NCBI GenBank assembly: GCA_012976225.1
Contig: JAAVVG010000007.1
Coordinates: 496,001 to 560,000 of the forward strand
Direction of reading: 5' to 3'
From: Golubevia sp. BC0850
Lineage: Eukaryota; Basidiomycota; Exobasidiomycetes; Golubeviales; Golubeviaceae
Length of the DNA stretch: 64,000 bases
The translations under genes were made by a program, and so were the position numbers. Under the pieces are notes generated by a model, which worked only from the letters and a program-made list of their open reading frames with translations, did no database searches and had not been told where the DNA came from. Shown here piece by piece: positions 22,184-33,625 of the stretch; the stretch's first letter is position 1, and each line of letters starts with the position of its first letter.

Positions 22184-25100
22184 ATGATCATACGATCAAG
22201 GTGCAGTAATCGGTGCCTGAGTTCTGTCTCATGTTTACCATTGAGCAGCAGCCATTCACCATCATCAAGAAGAGGTCCTCTAGAATTTAGGATGAATTCT
22301 GCTTTACTCTCTATCAGAACTAGAACTTCAAATCAGACTACTAGTACTTCATCTTCTTCATCTAACCAATCAGAATCATCAACTACAACTACTCGACCAA
22401 CAGAGTCAAGCTGGTCTGATTCTCAGCCGGCAGTTGAATCTTCACTTTCTTCCACTTCCACTTCCACTTCGGATTCTTCGTCTTCAACTTTCAGTTCTCA
22501 AAACTCTCAACAACAAGATCAAGTCGAGCAAACCGAAACTTACCGGCTTCACTTAGCCACTTTCAATCTTTCTTCTTTAATCAAAAGGTTACTCATTCAA
22601 AGCCAATTGATCTCAAGCCGAACCAATCTTCCCAATTCTCCTTTAACAATCGATTCTCTTCTAACATCACAAACTCAACTCCCGCAACTTCAGCTGGCTT
22701 TACAAAAACACAACATCTCAGAGTCAAAACTCCTAAGAATCTGTCAAGCCTCTTTAGCTCAATCTCTCGACGAAGCAGAGACCACTCTAAAAGAAGAAGA
22801 TGCTTCAATAGAATGGCCTTCTTTTTTGATTCTAAGATTGTTCAGTAAGATTAGTAGCTCGAAAGAAATGAGACAAGCTTGTAAACTTCTGATGGAACGT
22901 GTAGAGAGAGATCAGATGCAAACTGAAAATCAGATTAAGGCGGTTTTACTTTTGAGTGAAAAAGCTTTTGGTAAAGTTGATTATTCTATCCAAGACTGTA
23001 ATCCAGAATTTGGTTTAAATTTGGCTCAAGAGTTATCTCCGATGTTAACTTCGTTGGTCCTTTCAATCTGCTTCAAAATCCATCAACTTCAAGCTCCTTC
23101 TATTTCTTCCACTTCTTTAACTCCGTCTAACTACATGTCAACCCTCAAAGAACAGATGGAAATCTTGATCATATCTAAATCCAATTTCAACTCTTCGTCA
23201 AAACGATTCAAAAGGTCCAATCGACTCTTAAAGAGCTATCAAGATCTCCTGCAACCCCACCTCGAGAGAGGGGACAGAATCAAAGAAGATTTTCAAGTCA
23301 TCAAGTCCTTTGAAAAAATTCTTCAGCAGCCAGTCGTAGATTATGAAAGTGGACAGGAGTATATCAAGCAGCCGGTATTACAGAATCAAACCCTCATGGA
23401 AACTCCTTCTCCCTCTTCGTCAGCTCATCCACCTTCTCCTGGAATCAGCTTGAACGAGCTAGCAGCGGATCAGAAATGTCATAACCTAACTCTAGAAGAG
23501 CTAATAAAGATTAAAGCTCGAGTCAACACCTCAAGAGGAAGAGATTTGTCGATGAGGGGAGCGGTGAAAGGTGCTACAAGAGGACATCTTTCAGGAGCTT
23601 TGACCAGACTCTTTGGAAGTGAAGAGCTTCAATCCTTCCAGAACTCTGATGAGACAAGTCGAGATAGGCTGGAGCAAACGAAATCGGGAGGTCACTCGGA
23701 ACAGGGAAAGAAGGATAGAGAACTCATTCAAAGGTGGAACCAAGCTCTAGAAGTTTTGACTTTAGACGCATTTCATTCAAGAGGAATCACGAAATCTAGT
23801 CCTCTAGGAATTCAAAGCTCTTTAGATCTTCTGGAACTTTCGCTTTCAGCTTTGAATATGGTTTCAAGATCAAAAGATTCAACTAATTCCTTACAGTGGA
23901 GAAGTAAATTGAGATATCGAAGATCAACATCTATCAAACCCTATCGTAAGTCGTTGAGGTTAGCTCACTCTAGGAAAGCTCTGTTACAACAAAGTGTGTA
24001 TGAAAATGAGCTGAGGATCAAATTACCTATGAAGACAGTTCTTTGGTTAATGAGATTATCAAACGCTAAAAATCTACCTGAATTCACTTTGAGATTGTGG
24101 AATTCTTATGTTTTGAGAATTGGAAGTAAACCTGGAGTTAGAGATTTGATTGAGTTAGTCAAAGCTTTGTTGAAATTAGACAGGGCAAAGGAGGCCATTT
24201 CTCAAGTCAAAAATTGGTGTTTTGAAGGACAAAGTTTCAAATCAACAACATCAAGTCAAATTCAAATTTATAAAATCAAAGCAAACTCAAATTTGTTAAA
24301 CGCTTTGATTCATGGTTTACATGAAAGTGGACAACCTCAAATTGGATTTGAGATCTTCGATTCTTTCACTTCTTCTTTGAATGTTGAACCTAATGCAAGT
24401 ACTTATCAATTGTTAATGAGATCGGCTTGTTTTTCAAGAGCAAGTCAAAGTGGTGGGATGGGTTGGGGTCAAAGATCTAGACTTGTTGTTCATCAACCTC
24501 GAAATTGGGGTTCGAAAGAAGGTGACCCTCAAGACTGGTTTCCTTCCTTGATGATTTCTTCTTCAGATTCAAATTCCAAGCCAAGCAAACTTCAGAACTG
24601 GCCAACTTCCACAACAATTCCAATGTCTCCCTCAAATCTTACTCGTCGAAATCCACCCTCCAGAGAAAGTTTGTTAAACGAATTCAAGTCGAAAAAGAAT
24701 CTCAGATCCTTTTGGTCTTCAGAAGAAATCCCAGCTCCAATCTTAATGAAGAGATTGTTTGAGGAGAAACTATTTGAACAACATCCAGAACTGAGTGATC
24801 CGAATTTGGATTGCGGGAAGAATCCATTAGAGTTAGATGGAGTTAGAGCTTCAATGGGTTGGTGGACTAGAAGAGAAATGGGAGCTAAAGACTTCGAAAA
24901 TTGGATGGAAAAGAAGTGGAGATCTATGTTTGGGAAGAGAAAAGCTATACAGTTGACGAGGCAAGGAATGAGACGTCAAACTCAAATAGGAATTGAAAAT
25001 GAAGGAGAGAAAGGTCAATGGTTAGATGGAAATAGATGGACAGGAGAGAATGGAGAGAAATTAGATCAACAGGTTTCAAAAGAGAGTCATCATCGAATTG

Positions 25101-25639
25101 AATTCAATGCAAGTCTCTTTCACAGATATCTTCTACTACTTGAACATCTCAAATCTCCAATAATGGATGACTATCTCAAGAACTCCAACAGTTCAAATTT
25201 TTCTCTCATTAGATCTTCGATACCCTCTTGGGAAAATTCACTTTTAGTCTTAAGTTGGATGAAACATTTAAATCTCAACCCTTCTAGACTTTCTTTGAAT
25301 CTCTGTTTGTTAATCCTTTCAGAACATCTTCCTCCAATTTCTAATTCTTCAAATCAAGTTCCTATCATTCAAAATCCAATTCATGGGAAAGCTGTCTTTG
25401 AAAACAGACCTCAAGATCAACTTTCTGCTGCTGGTCCATTACATGGTTGGTTGAGAGATTGGTTGGATGAAGATCAAATTCCTACCGAATGGGAAGTTGC
25501 TAATTATTTCAAATGGGGAAGGAAATATAAGAGAAAAGCTCAATTTGAGAGAGCTTGGAGGAGAAGTTCTAGAAGTGGAAGGTCGAGCGGAAAGGGTGGT
25601 GATGAGGGAAGAGAAGATGATGAAGAGCTTAGGGGATGA
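22184..25639 (+). CDS. Large intronless protein with PPR-like repeats, 1,151 aa, probably mitochondrial
   Basis: One uninterrupted frame of 3,456 nt, in contrast to the intron-rich neighbours. The N-terminus is Arg/Ser-rich with few acidic residues, then a long Ser/Thr-rich tract. Helical repeat-like segments appear at residues about 610-760, for example LWLMRLSNAKNLPEFTLRLW, NLLNALIHGLHESGQPQIGF and YQLLMRSACFSRA, and again near 1020-1060 (LVLSWMKHLNLNPSRLSLNL). These look like degenerate pentatricopeptide repeats, so an organellar RNA-binding role is inferred. A second Met at residue 37 is an alternative start. The call to PPR is moderate because the repeats are diverged. Confidence 0.6.
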   Translation: MIIRSRCSNRCLSSVSCLPLSSSHSPSSRRGPLEFRMNSALLSIRTRTSNQTTSTSSSSSNQSESSTTTTRPTESSWSDSQPAVESSLSSTSTSTSDSSSSTFSSQNSQQQDQVEQTETYRLHLATFNLSSLIKRLLIQSQLISSRTNLPNSPLTIDSLLTSQTQLPQLQLALQKHNISESKLLRICQASLAQSLDEAETTLKEEDASIEWPSFLILRLFSKISSSKEMRQACKLLMERVERDQMQTENQIKAVLLLSEKAFGKVDYSIQDCNPEFGLNLAQELSPMLTSLVLSICFKIHQLQAPSISSTSLTPSNYMSTLKEQMEILIISKSNFNSSSKRFKRSNRLLKSYQDLLQPHLERGDRIKEDFQVIKSFEKILQQPVVDYESGQEYIKQPVLQNQTLMETPSPSSSAHPPSPGISLNELAADQKCHNLTLEELIKIKARVNTSRGRDLSMRGAVKGATRGHLSGALTRLFGSEELQSFQNSDETSRDRLEQTKSGGHSEQGKKDRELIQRWNQALEVLTLDAFHSRGITKSSPLGIQSSLDLLELSLSALNMVSRSKDSTNSLQWRSKLRYRRSTSIKPYRKSLRLAHSRKALLQQSVYENELRIKLPMKTVLWLMRLSNAKNLPEFTLRLWNSYVLRIGSKPGVRDLIELVKALLKLDRAKEAISQVKNWCFEGQSFKSTTSSQIQIYKIKANSNLLNALIHGLHESGQPQIGFEIFDSFTSSLNVEPNASTYQLLMRSACFSRASQSGGMGWGQRSRLVVHQPRNWGSKEGDPQDWFPSLMISSSDSNSKPSKLQNWPTSTTIPMSPSNLTRRNPPSRESLLNEFKSKKNLRSFWSSEEIPAPILMKRLFEEKLFEQHPELSDPNLDCGKNPLELDGVRASMGWWTRREMGAKDFENWMEKKWRSMFGKRKAIQLTRQGMRRQTQIGIENEGEKGQWLDGNRWTGENGEKLDQQVSKESHHRIEFNASLFHRYLLLLEHLKSPIMDDYLKNSNSSNFSLIRSSIPSWENSLLVLSWMKHLNLNPSRLSLNLCLLILSEHLPPISNSSNQVPIIQNPIHGKAVFENRPQDQLSAAGPLHGWLRDWLDEDQIPTEWEVANYFKWGRKYKRKAQFERAWRRSSRSGRSSGKGGDEGREDDEELRG

Positions 25640-25921
25640 GGAAAAACCAGGAGAAAGGGATGGCTAGCGACGGGGAGAAGGGAAGAGGGAAGGGAAAGGG
25701 AAGAACTTATCTATCTGCTGTATTTCAAATCCTCCTTTTTTTGTTTCTGTTTTCATCATTCAACACGATCATCAACTTTAGTTTATTTCAGCATTCATCT
25801 TCACAAATTGTTTACTCGCTTGTTGATTTTAACATCCCAAGTGAGAAATTAAAAGTTGAGAACCAAGTCGCGAAAGATACATTGAACGATTCAAAGCAAT
25901 TTCATCTTTCCGTGACAACTT

Positions 25922-28196
25922 TCACTTCTTCAAATCTTCCTCGTCCACATATCCACTCATAGGATCATCATAATTCTTCTCAGGATTCTGTTTCCTATAT
26001 TCTTCCATTTGTTGTTCAGTAACCTGACTATTATCCTCGACTTTAGATTCTCCACTTCTTCCCTTTCCAATCCTAGCTTCAGCTCTCCTACTAACTTCAG
26101 CAGCTTCCAAAGCCCATTCCGGAACTGGAGATTTCTTAGATCTTTTCGATTTAGCTTTCGACTTAGATTTCGAATGAGATTTCTTAGCCTTAGACTTTGA
26201 TTTCCTAGATCTACGTCTATCCGAAGATCTTGAACTTGCAGAACCTGAATCGGAATCTGATCCAGAGCTATCAGAACCAGAGGAAGAAGCTTCAGATCCT
26301 TCTCCATCTGAAAAGTCGACACTTTTCTCTCTCTTTTCTTTTCCATCTGCAGTTCTTTTCTTTCCACCCGAACTCTCGATTTCCTTGGCTTTTCCTTCGT
26401 CAGTTGAAGCTTTTTGATTGATTTCCTTGCCTTTTCCTTTGTCGTTTGAGGCATCAAAAGCGTTCCCTGCTTTGCTTGCTTCGATTCCTGCTCTTCCAGT
26501 ACAGTAAGTATTTGGAATTGTAGAATGACAACAGGCGTAACCCCATTTTCCGGAGGGGGTGTCGTACCAAGAACCCCAGACCGTAGTGTGATTCTGATCG
26601 AAGACTAGAGAAGAGAGAATGATGGGGAAGGGAGAAATCGGTAAGCACATCACTTTCAACATCTCTCAATCTACATCACTTCTTCAAAGATTTACTCAAG
26701 ATACTCACCATCTTCCTCATATTTACTCTTGGCCTTACTCCTCTCCTGACCCTTGATGACTTGACCAGTCCTACTATATTCAACGTAATTCTCAGTTTGA
26801 CCAGTCAACAATTCTTTAGGAACACTATCGAAATGTTCTTGACCACCATATCTTTCCAAAATACTTCCTCTAGTCGATTCTCTAAGTTTCTCTTTCTTCT
26901 CTTGATATTGACGGAATTGAATTTCATTGACAGTTGGGTTGGCATTAAGGTGAAGATCGTTTCCTCTTGCTTCTGCTTGCCAAGAGAAGAGTTGCATTTT
27001 CTGCATCGCGACTGTATCTCCGGCTGAACGAGTGAAATTGTCTCCTGCGAATTGAGCCTGAAGAGAAAGGGTCAAGGAGAAAAGGGTAAAGGTGAGAGGA
27101 TGAGGTGAGAGGATGAGGTGAGTGAATGCGGGGGAAAGTGAATACTTGCAGCTCGTCATCTCAATTCTATTCCTAGAGAGATGCTTTCTGATTCACGAAG
27201 AGAAAACTCAAATCCGCTCGAACTGTCTCCTTCAGCTTCTCAATTCTTCCCCTCAACTCGATTCTTCCTCCCACTCTGTATCCCTCCTCTCTCGATACTC
27301 ACATCTTCCGGCTTGACACCTTCCTCTGGAGCTTCCCTCATACTTCTAGTTTTAGGATCATAATAAGCACTATCGGGATTTAAATTGTAAAGATACTTAG
27401 CTCTATCTTCTCTAATTCTCAGATTCCTAACAGTGATTCTCTTATTGGTATCCATCTTCTGACCGACCATAGAAGCTTTCTCAGCATATTTATCTTCATC
27501 TGAATCCTCTTCTGAATCGGTACCAAAGTCCAAATCACCATCTCCTTCACCATCACCTTTACCCTTCTTTTCCTTCCTAGCTAATTTCTTAGCAGTATGA
27601 ATAGCAGATTCCGAAGAAGTTTGTTTATCAATTTCCTCTTCTCTAATCTTTCTCCTAGCTTCTTCAACAGCTTCATATTCTTTCATAACATTTTGATGAT
27701 GAGAAGGATCATAACCATTCCATCTATCTCTTTTAGATTCGAAATCATGTTTAACCATTCCATTTGCTGAGCTTCCTTGAGTAGCTGAATCATCTTCTAA
27801 ATATTCATCTCCTTTCAAATCCTTTCCAGTCCATTTAGCACCTTTCTTTCTAGGTCTTTCTAAACAATCTCTACTTTTATGAGTCATTGAACCACAATTC
27901 TCACAAGCACCTTTCCTAAATTTGGTAGAAGTTGGTTCAGCTAACTTGGTTTTTTTGTTACCAAAATTCAAATCTGGTTTGATGAAACCAGTCTCAGGTT
28001 TCCTTTGATGTTTCAGAGAAGGTTTTCCAGTATCTAAATACCATGGAGCCTGAGACATAAACTGTGGAATATGAGGATTAATGGCATTTCCCTTTTCATC
28101 CAGTTCTGCTGGAGCTGTTCCTGCTTTACGAGCTGCTTCGAGATCCTTTTGACGTCGGAACTCTTCCTTCGAAAGTTTCCCTACTGATGATGACAT
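25922..28196 (-). CDS. SLU7: Pre-mRNA splicing factor SLU7, 641 aa
   Basis: Second-step splicing factor that helps 3' splice-site choice. Three exons: 28196-27303, 27057-26709, 26604-25922. The N-terminus ([20 protein letters not shown]) and the segment around [13 protein letters not shown] are family hallmarks. A CCHC zinc knuckle sits at C98, C101, H106, C111 ([14 protein letters not shown]). The Slu7 core follows ([61 protein letters not shown]). The tail carries Ser/Lys and RS-like repeats. The open frame reaches further upstream to a possible Met at 28292, but the 28196 start aligns better with the family. It ends tail-to-tail with the PPR-like gene, 282 bp apart. Confidence 0.93.
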
Positions 28197-28430
28197 TTTG
28201 TTGCCTGGTTGATGACTAGAGCCGAAAGTTGTGACTGGTTGGCAGTTAGATGCTGGTGGCTGGGAGGGAGAGGAGCTGTCGCGTTTCGACAATCACAAGA
28301 GTTGTCGTTTATAACGAATATGCTGATGAGAGGCGATTGAAATTGTAGCAAAATAACAAGAAGAATGAATCTATGAGCTAAACAAATTGAACTAATAATA
28401 CAGATGGGAAGCCCTTCTCTCTTCCTCACC

Positions 28431-31400
28431 TCACAAGCTCCAATCATCCCTACTTCCTCTATCCCCCTTTTCTATCCATTCATTCCTTCCTTTCTTCTTA
28501 TCTACTCGCCTCTTCTTCTCTTCTCCTTCACCTCTTCCCAAGCTTTGCAACCTCAACTTTCTGCTCTGTCTCATGTCCTCCAGACCCCATTCGATCGCCA
28601 ATTCAGTCCTCTTCTTCAACAAGTCCACTTGCACCTTATGACAAAAGATCAAAGGGAACCTGAAAGCTAACCAGAGATAAAGTGAAATGCATCGATGCAA
28701 AGATTCCAAATTCGCCAGCGTTAGAGCTGAAACCGAGGCTTGAACTTCTTTTTTCTTCTCTTGTCCTGAAGAGTTGAGAGATTCTTCCGTTGCTGCAGTT
28801 TCGGAGACTTGGTCTTGATCTTGATCTTTGCCTTCGACTACTTCTTCTACTTTTGACTTCTCAGCTTGGGCCTTGATCTCAGCTTCAGCATCCGTCTTCG
28901 CTTTTGACCTAGACTTCGTTTCCTGTAGATCCTCGACTTGCTTCAACACCTCTGTCATTGAAAGTCCCATCTCTCGCTCTATCTCCTGAAAGTGAGCTAA
29001 TTTCCCTTCCACTAAGCTCCTGATAGCTCCATGATACCAAGTGACAACCAAAGGATCCTTTAAATTAGCAGGTGCATTCGAAAGTAAATCTCGTTCTTCC
29101 AGAGAAAGCAATGACGGGATTTGCATCTTTTGATGTGACAGGGGTTTGATTAGATCAGAATAGAATTCCGAATCTGATGGCTGAGTTGAAGGCATAGGTA
29201 AAGATCTGCAAGCTCTTTCCACTAGAGGCGAAAGAGCATGTTGTTGAGCGAAATCGGATAGATAATAAGATTTGGGATCCACCTTTGCTAAAATTGAAAC
29301 ATTTGCGTAAATTGATGAGACTGAAGAGCTTTGTGGAAGAGTGTAGGCTGGTGGAGGAGTTGAGCGGTCGGAATCCGAGATTGAGAATGGGTCGATGGAA
29401 GAATCGAAATCCGGTGCGGCTGCAAGTGCTAGTTGTTGTAGAGATTCGAAAGGAGGTTGAAGAGCTGCTCTGGCCACTGGAACCATCGGGGCTTCCATTG
29501 CTTTTCTGAGAACCTCCATATCTTCTTCGTGAAGAGTCATAGCTATTCCCCCTTCATCTTCGGAAGCAGAGTTGGTCTCTGATTTTGAACCTTTCTCCGA
29601 GGTTCCATATCTCCCGGCTCTCCCAGCTATCTGCTTGATTTGAGAAGAGGAGAGAAAGACTTGCTCCGAACCATTCCATTTGGAGACAGTTTCGAAGACG
29701 ATTCTTTTGATCTTCCTGTGAGATGCCGGATGAGTGTGCGAAGTCGGTCAGCGCTGATGCTACTCACGAAGTTCAGGAAACCCGAAGGAATAGGATAGAA
29801 ACACTCACAGATTGAGTCCCATTCCGATAGCATCACTCGCCACCATAACGTCCCATTCATTCCCAACCTCATTGAACAATCTTGCCTGCTCGCTCTTCGT
29901 CTCTGGTGGTAAACTTCCATAAGCGACAGCACATTTCAATCCAGTCAACCTCTCAATCTTTTCCTTCACAGAAAAAATCCCACTTCTACTAAAAGTCACC
30001 ACGCAATCTCCTTTCTTTACGTTCTTGAGTTCTCCTTCCAAAGATTTCTCAGCGACCTTCAAAGGAGTCAATCTCTGATATTGATGAATTGTTATATTAT
30101 CCCCGCAGGCTTCAGCCATTCTCTCAATCAAAGGAATAACGGATGGTTCTCCGCATAAGTGCAGCTCCTTTGCTGCTAATCCCAAAACAGCGTTGGTCCA
30201 ACCAGCTCCCCGCTGAGGATCTCCTATCATTTGAATCTCATCGATGACAGCTACGTCAATTCCTGAATCTAGAGGAGCCATCTCCACTGTACAAGCCATG
30301 CAACCTGCGAGAGGATCGACAGTTCTCTGTTCTTCTCCAGTAAGCAGGTTGCAAGCTCGAGGTGGAACTCCAGGAGAGACCGTTCCAGCGTTGATTCTCT
30401 CGAAGACTTCATGAGCTAGGAGTCGGAGAGGTCCAGCGAAGATTCCAGTCTTCGCTTTGGTCAAAGCTACTAGTGCTGCATGCGTCTTTCCTGAATTGGT
30501 AGGTCCTACGTGAAGATGAAGGTTTCTCGTCAAAATTCTTGCATTTGGAAAATTCAGTGAAGGGCAGAAGAGATCCGAAGCTGAAAGTATAACTGAAAGT
30601 GAAGATAGAGAAGAGGATGCTGATAATGAAAGAATAGCTTTGGTTTCTGAATCCAAAGGTTCGGGTGGAGATTTGAAGTAGAGAGTTGAAGCGTAGGTTT
30701 TGGTTGAAACTTGAGGATCTGATTCCATCTCCTCGGGTGTGAAGGCAGAGCTATCGTCCAAAGATCTAACATTACGATTAGGAGGTTTGGAAATGGATTT
30801 ACCTGACTTGAAGGCATTGAGTTCTTTCTGGATCCATGATAGGAATTCAGTGATTACGATTCTTGGGAGAGAAGAGTTTCCTTCGTAAAGAATGAAGTCT
30901 GAGATGGCTTCGTAATCCCAATTAGCAACTGAAGCGAATTCATTTGCTTTATTCCCTATCGTAATCCCTTCAGTAACTGCATTCCAATCTTGATCTCCTG
31001 TCTGCTTGTTCTCTGGCTGAAGTTCCTGCAAGGCGATTCTACACCAGCTTCTGACCAACCTAGCAATGACTTCTCGATCATCCAAGATCTCTCTATCCTT
31101 CATTTCTCTCTTCCAAGCGGTTAAACCTTTCCCTTTGCTCTGATTTTTGGTAGTCTTGGTTGTAGAATATTGAACAGCGGCTAGTAGCCATCTCAAAGCT
31201 TCACCTTTAAGACCAAAGGAGATGAACCTTGAAGTTAAGTGAGTTGAAGTCTCTTCAGAGACATTTCTGATCGATTTGGTTAGAGCTAAAATAAGTTTTG
31301 CTTGACTTAGTCTTGTAGCTTTCTCGAAGTTGACTGGAGTTGAAGGTCTTTGCTGAAAGAACTTTCTTGGCTGGTCTGTACCTCTACCTCTACCTCTTCC

Positions 31401-31673
31401 TCTTCCTCTTGCACCTGTACTTCCACGATTCCTATCCCTTGAATTCCAACTTTTGCCATCTGATTTTGATGAATAGAACCTGTCACTAGCAGTTGAATCG
31501 GAAGTTGACCTGATCGGATAGGATGAGGAAGATAGAAGATCTAATGATGAACAAGAGAAGCTTCTCTTACTTGCTGTTGCACTTGATGTGGTACTGAATT
31601 GATTAGAGAATGAGAGTGAAAGTAATTGACGTTGTTGATTTCGATACTGAAACCTCCATGCACTCTTCAGCAT
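28431..31673 (-). CDS. SUV3: Mitochondrial ATP-dependent RNA helicase SUV3, 1,049 aa
   Basis: Helicase of the mitochondrial RNA degradosome. Two exons, 31673-29809 and 29715-28431, join in phase. The N-terminus is Arg/Ser-rich like a presequence and is followed by an RG repeat (RGRGRGRG). Helicase motifs: GPTNSGKT (near 386), the Suv3 version of motif II DEIQM (near 476), VVTFSRSGIF, GSLPPETKSEQARLFN, DAIGMGLNL and QIAGRAGRYG. The C-terminal part has the Suv3 segments YYLSDFAQQHAL and LHRCISLYLWLAFRFP, and ends with a Lys/Arg-rich tail. It is markedly longer than yeast or human Suv3 (about 740-790 aa): the extra length is in the N-terminus, an acidic/Lys insert near 870-930 and the tail. Confidence 0.93.
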
Positions 31674-32325
31674 TGGCGAGCAAGGGGCAAGAAAGGATGA
31701 GGGCTTTGGTAAGAAAGAGAAGCTGCAAGTTCAAAGTTGTCGTCGACCCCACCGAAGAGCAACACTTGGAAAGTTCAAAGCTTCCGACATTCAAAACGAT
31801 GAGAACTATATGTTTGCGAATCAAGAATCTGTCAATTTTTGGTTGAATGTTTCTAGAGATTGGGATACAAAAGAAAACAAACGGATGGGTGCATAGCTTG
31901 TGCATAGCGAGAGTGAGCTGGGTTGTGGTTAATACAAAGTGTGAAATGAAAAGGGGAGAGGGGGGAGAAGAATGATAGTGAACAAAACATTCGTAAAATG
32001 CGAAAGAAAGATGGAATTTAGGGTAACTGAAAGAAAATATAAAAGGTTGCTAATCGGAAAGAAGGATCAAAGGTTCTTGATGTTTGAAGATAGGAAGTCC
32101 TTGAGAAGAATTGGAGGTTTTGAGAATCGAAATTGAAGTTCAGAGTTGAGGAAACAGCGGTTCTTTCAGAGAAGTCTTAAATAGGAAGTTGAATTTGAAC
32201 AAGACCAACCAGCTCCCAACCTAGCTACCCCTCCGACCTGGTCTCCGTCTCCTTTTCTCTCCAACTGATCTCCCGTTCCATCGAACCTCTTTCCCCATCA
32301 CCTTGAGACCTAAATTGAAAGCTTC
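31674..32325. other. Intergenic, SUV3 upstream region and eS17 3' region
   Basis: No gene supported. Confidence 0.4.
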
Positions 32326-33466
32326 TTAACGACGTCCAGCACCAGGAACGTTTCTTCCTCTTCTCTCTGGTTGTTGGTTGAGGGCGACTGGAGCTGAGAC
32401 GGTGACTGGTAGAGAGTCAAATCCGACAGAGCGTAACATATCCTTGGTGTCTGGGTCGACTTCGAGACCGGAGTCGGTGGTGTCTAGAGCAGAAACTTCT
32501 GGGACGTATTGATCCTGGAAGGTGGGAGAGAGGTGGTAGGGAGGTTGTGAGTTGTGGGTTCGAGGTGGAATGACATAAGGACACTCTTGAACTTGGGACT
32601 TGATTTTGGAGGTCTATTCTACGGGGTTTAAGGTCTTTCCAACTGAGATAGACGGGATACATTCCGCAGTTGAGAATGTGGTCGGTCATCCTCTTGGTCG
32701 ACTTGGGTGCTGACCACCTAATTGACCCATCCACCACCAGAAGTGGACCACCCAGTCCGAATCTCTCCAGCATTTCCTGAGCGTTACTGTCCATTCCAGC
32801 TTGCCTGTCTCCCGCCGTCTCCTTCAGCTTCCACTCTGAGGTCTGAATACAACTTCTCACTTCGAGAGCCAGCACCACCCTCGCACCACCCTCTACATCT
32901 CCACTCACCTTTCTCTCTCTCTCTTCCTCCTGCAGCTTGAAACTGATACCTCTGACTGGACCCTTCTGGATACGCTTCATCAAGTGGGTAGTGAACCCAG
33001 CGATCTTGTTCCTTAGCCTCTTTGATGGGACAATAGCTACCTCATCGATCACCTTCTTGTTGGTGTGGAAATCAACAGGGTTGAGTCTTGGGTAGTATTT
33101 TTCAATGAGAACTCTAGCGGCACGCTTGGTTGTCTTAGTTCTAACACGACCCTGTATGAGAAGAGGAGGAAGGTGGGATCAGAGTGCTGCTGCGGGGGTC
33201 GAGAAGTCGATGCTGCGTCTCTCTGCTTGGTCCTTTCGATGTTGATTTGATCTTGATATGATTGTGATGGAGATGAAGTAGAATTTTGAGAGAGTATCGA
33301 GGGGAGATGACTGAATTGAAGGCTTTTCATGCTGCTTGAAGATTTCTTCCTGCCCCCTCGAATCTGGACCAAACTTGCATCGATCTTGAAGTGGAAGCAG
33401 AGAGACGCAGAGAGATCGATGCAGAGATACACTTGAAGAATTGAGCTTCATGAGAGTACGAACCAT
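32326..33466 (-). CDS. RPS17: 40S ribosomal protein eS17, 144 aa
   Basis: Small-subunit protein. The body is unmistakable: [57 protein letters not shown] and [20 protein letters not shown]. Exons: 33466-33464 (the ATG alone), 33151-32909, 32514-32326; the sum is 145 codons with the stop. The first intron starts directly after the ATG with donor GTTCGT and ends CATACAG/GGTCGT, giving M-GRVRT as in the family. The second intron is 394 nt, long for this genome. It is divergent from uS7. Confidence 0.93.
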
Positions 33467-33625
33467 ATTTGCTTGATAGAGGGGAGGAAGTTTTTCTGAA
33501 AGTCGATTTTCAGAGATGGGCGAGCGTGCGAGGACTGGCAAGTGCGAGGCCTCCTCTGTTGGAAATCATCTGGCCCACCTCACCACAAGTCGACTACTTC
33601 TTTTCGAAACACCATCATCAAAATC
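33467..33625. promoter_or_regulatory. Divergent ribosomal-protein promoter, eS17 / uS7
   Basis: Only 159 bp separate the two start codons, so the two 40S genes probably share control elements. A C/T-rich tract lies on each sense side; no motif can be named with confidence. Confidence 0.55.

Noticed and set aside
32515-32908. Open frame reading through the second eS17 intron
   Set aside because: The exon ends at a standard GTGAGT donor and the conserved eS17 C-terminus follows the intron.
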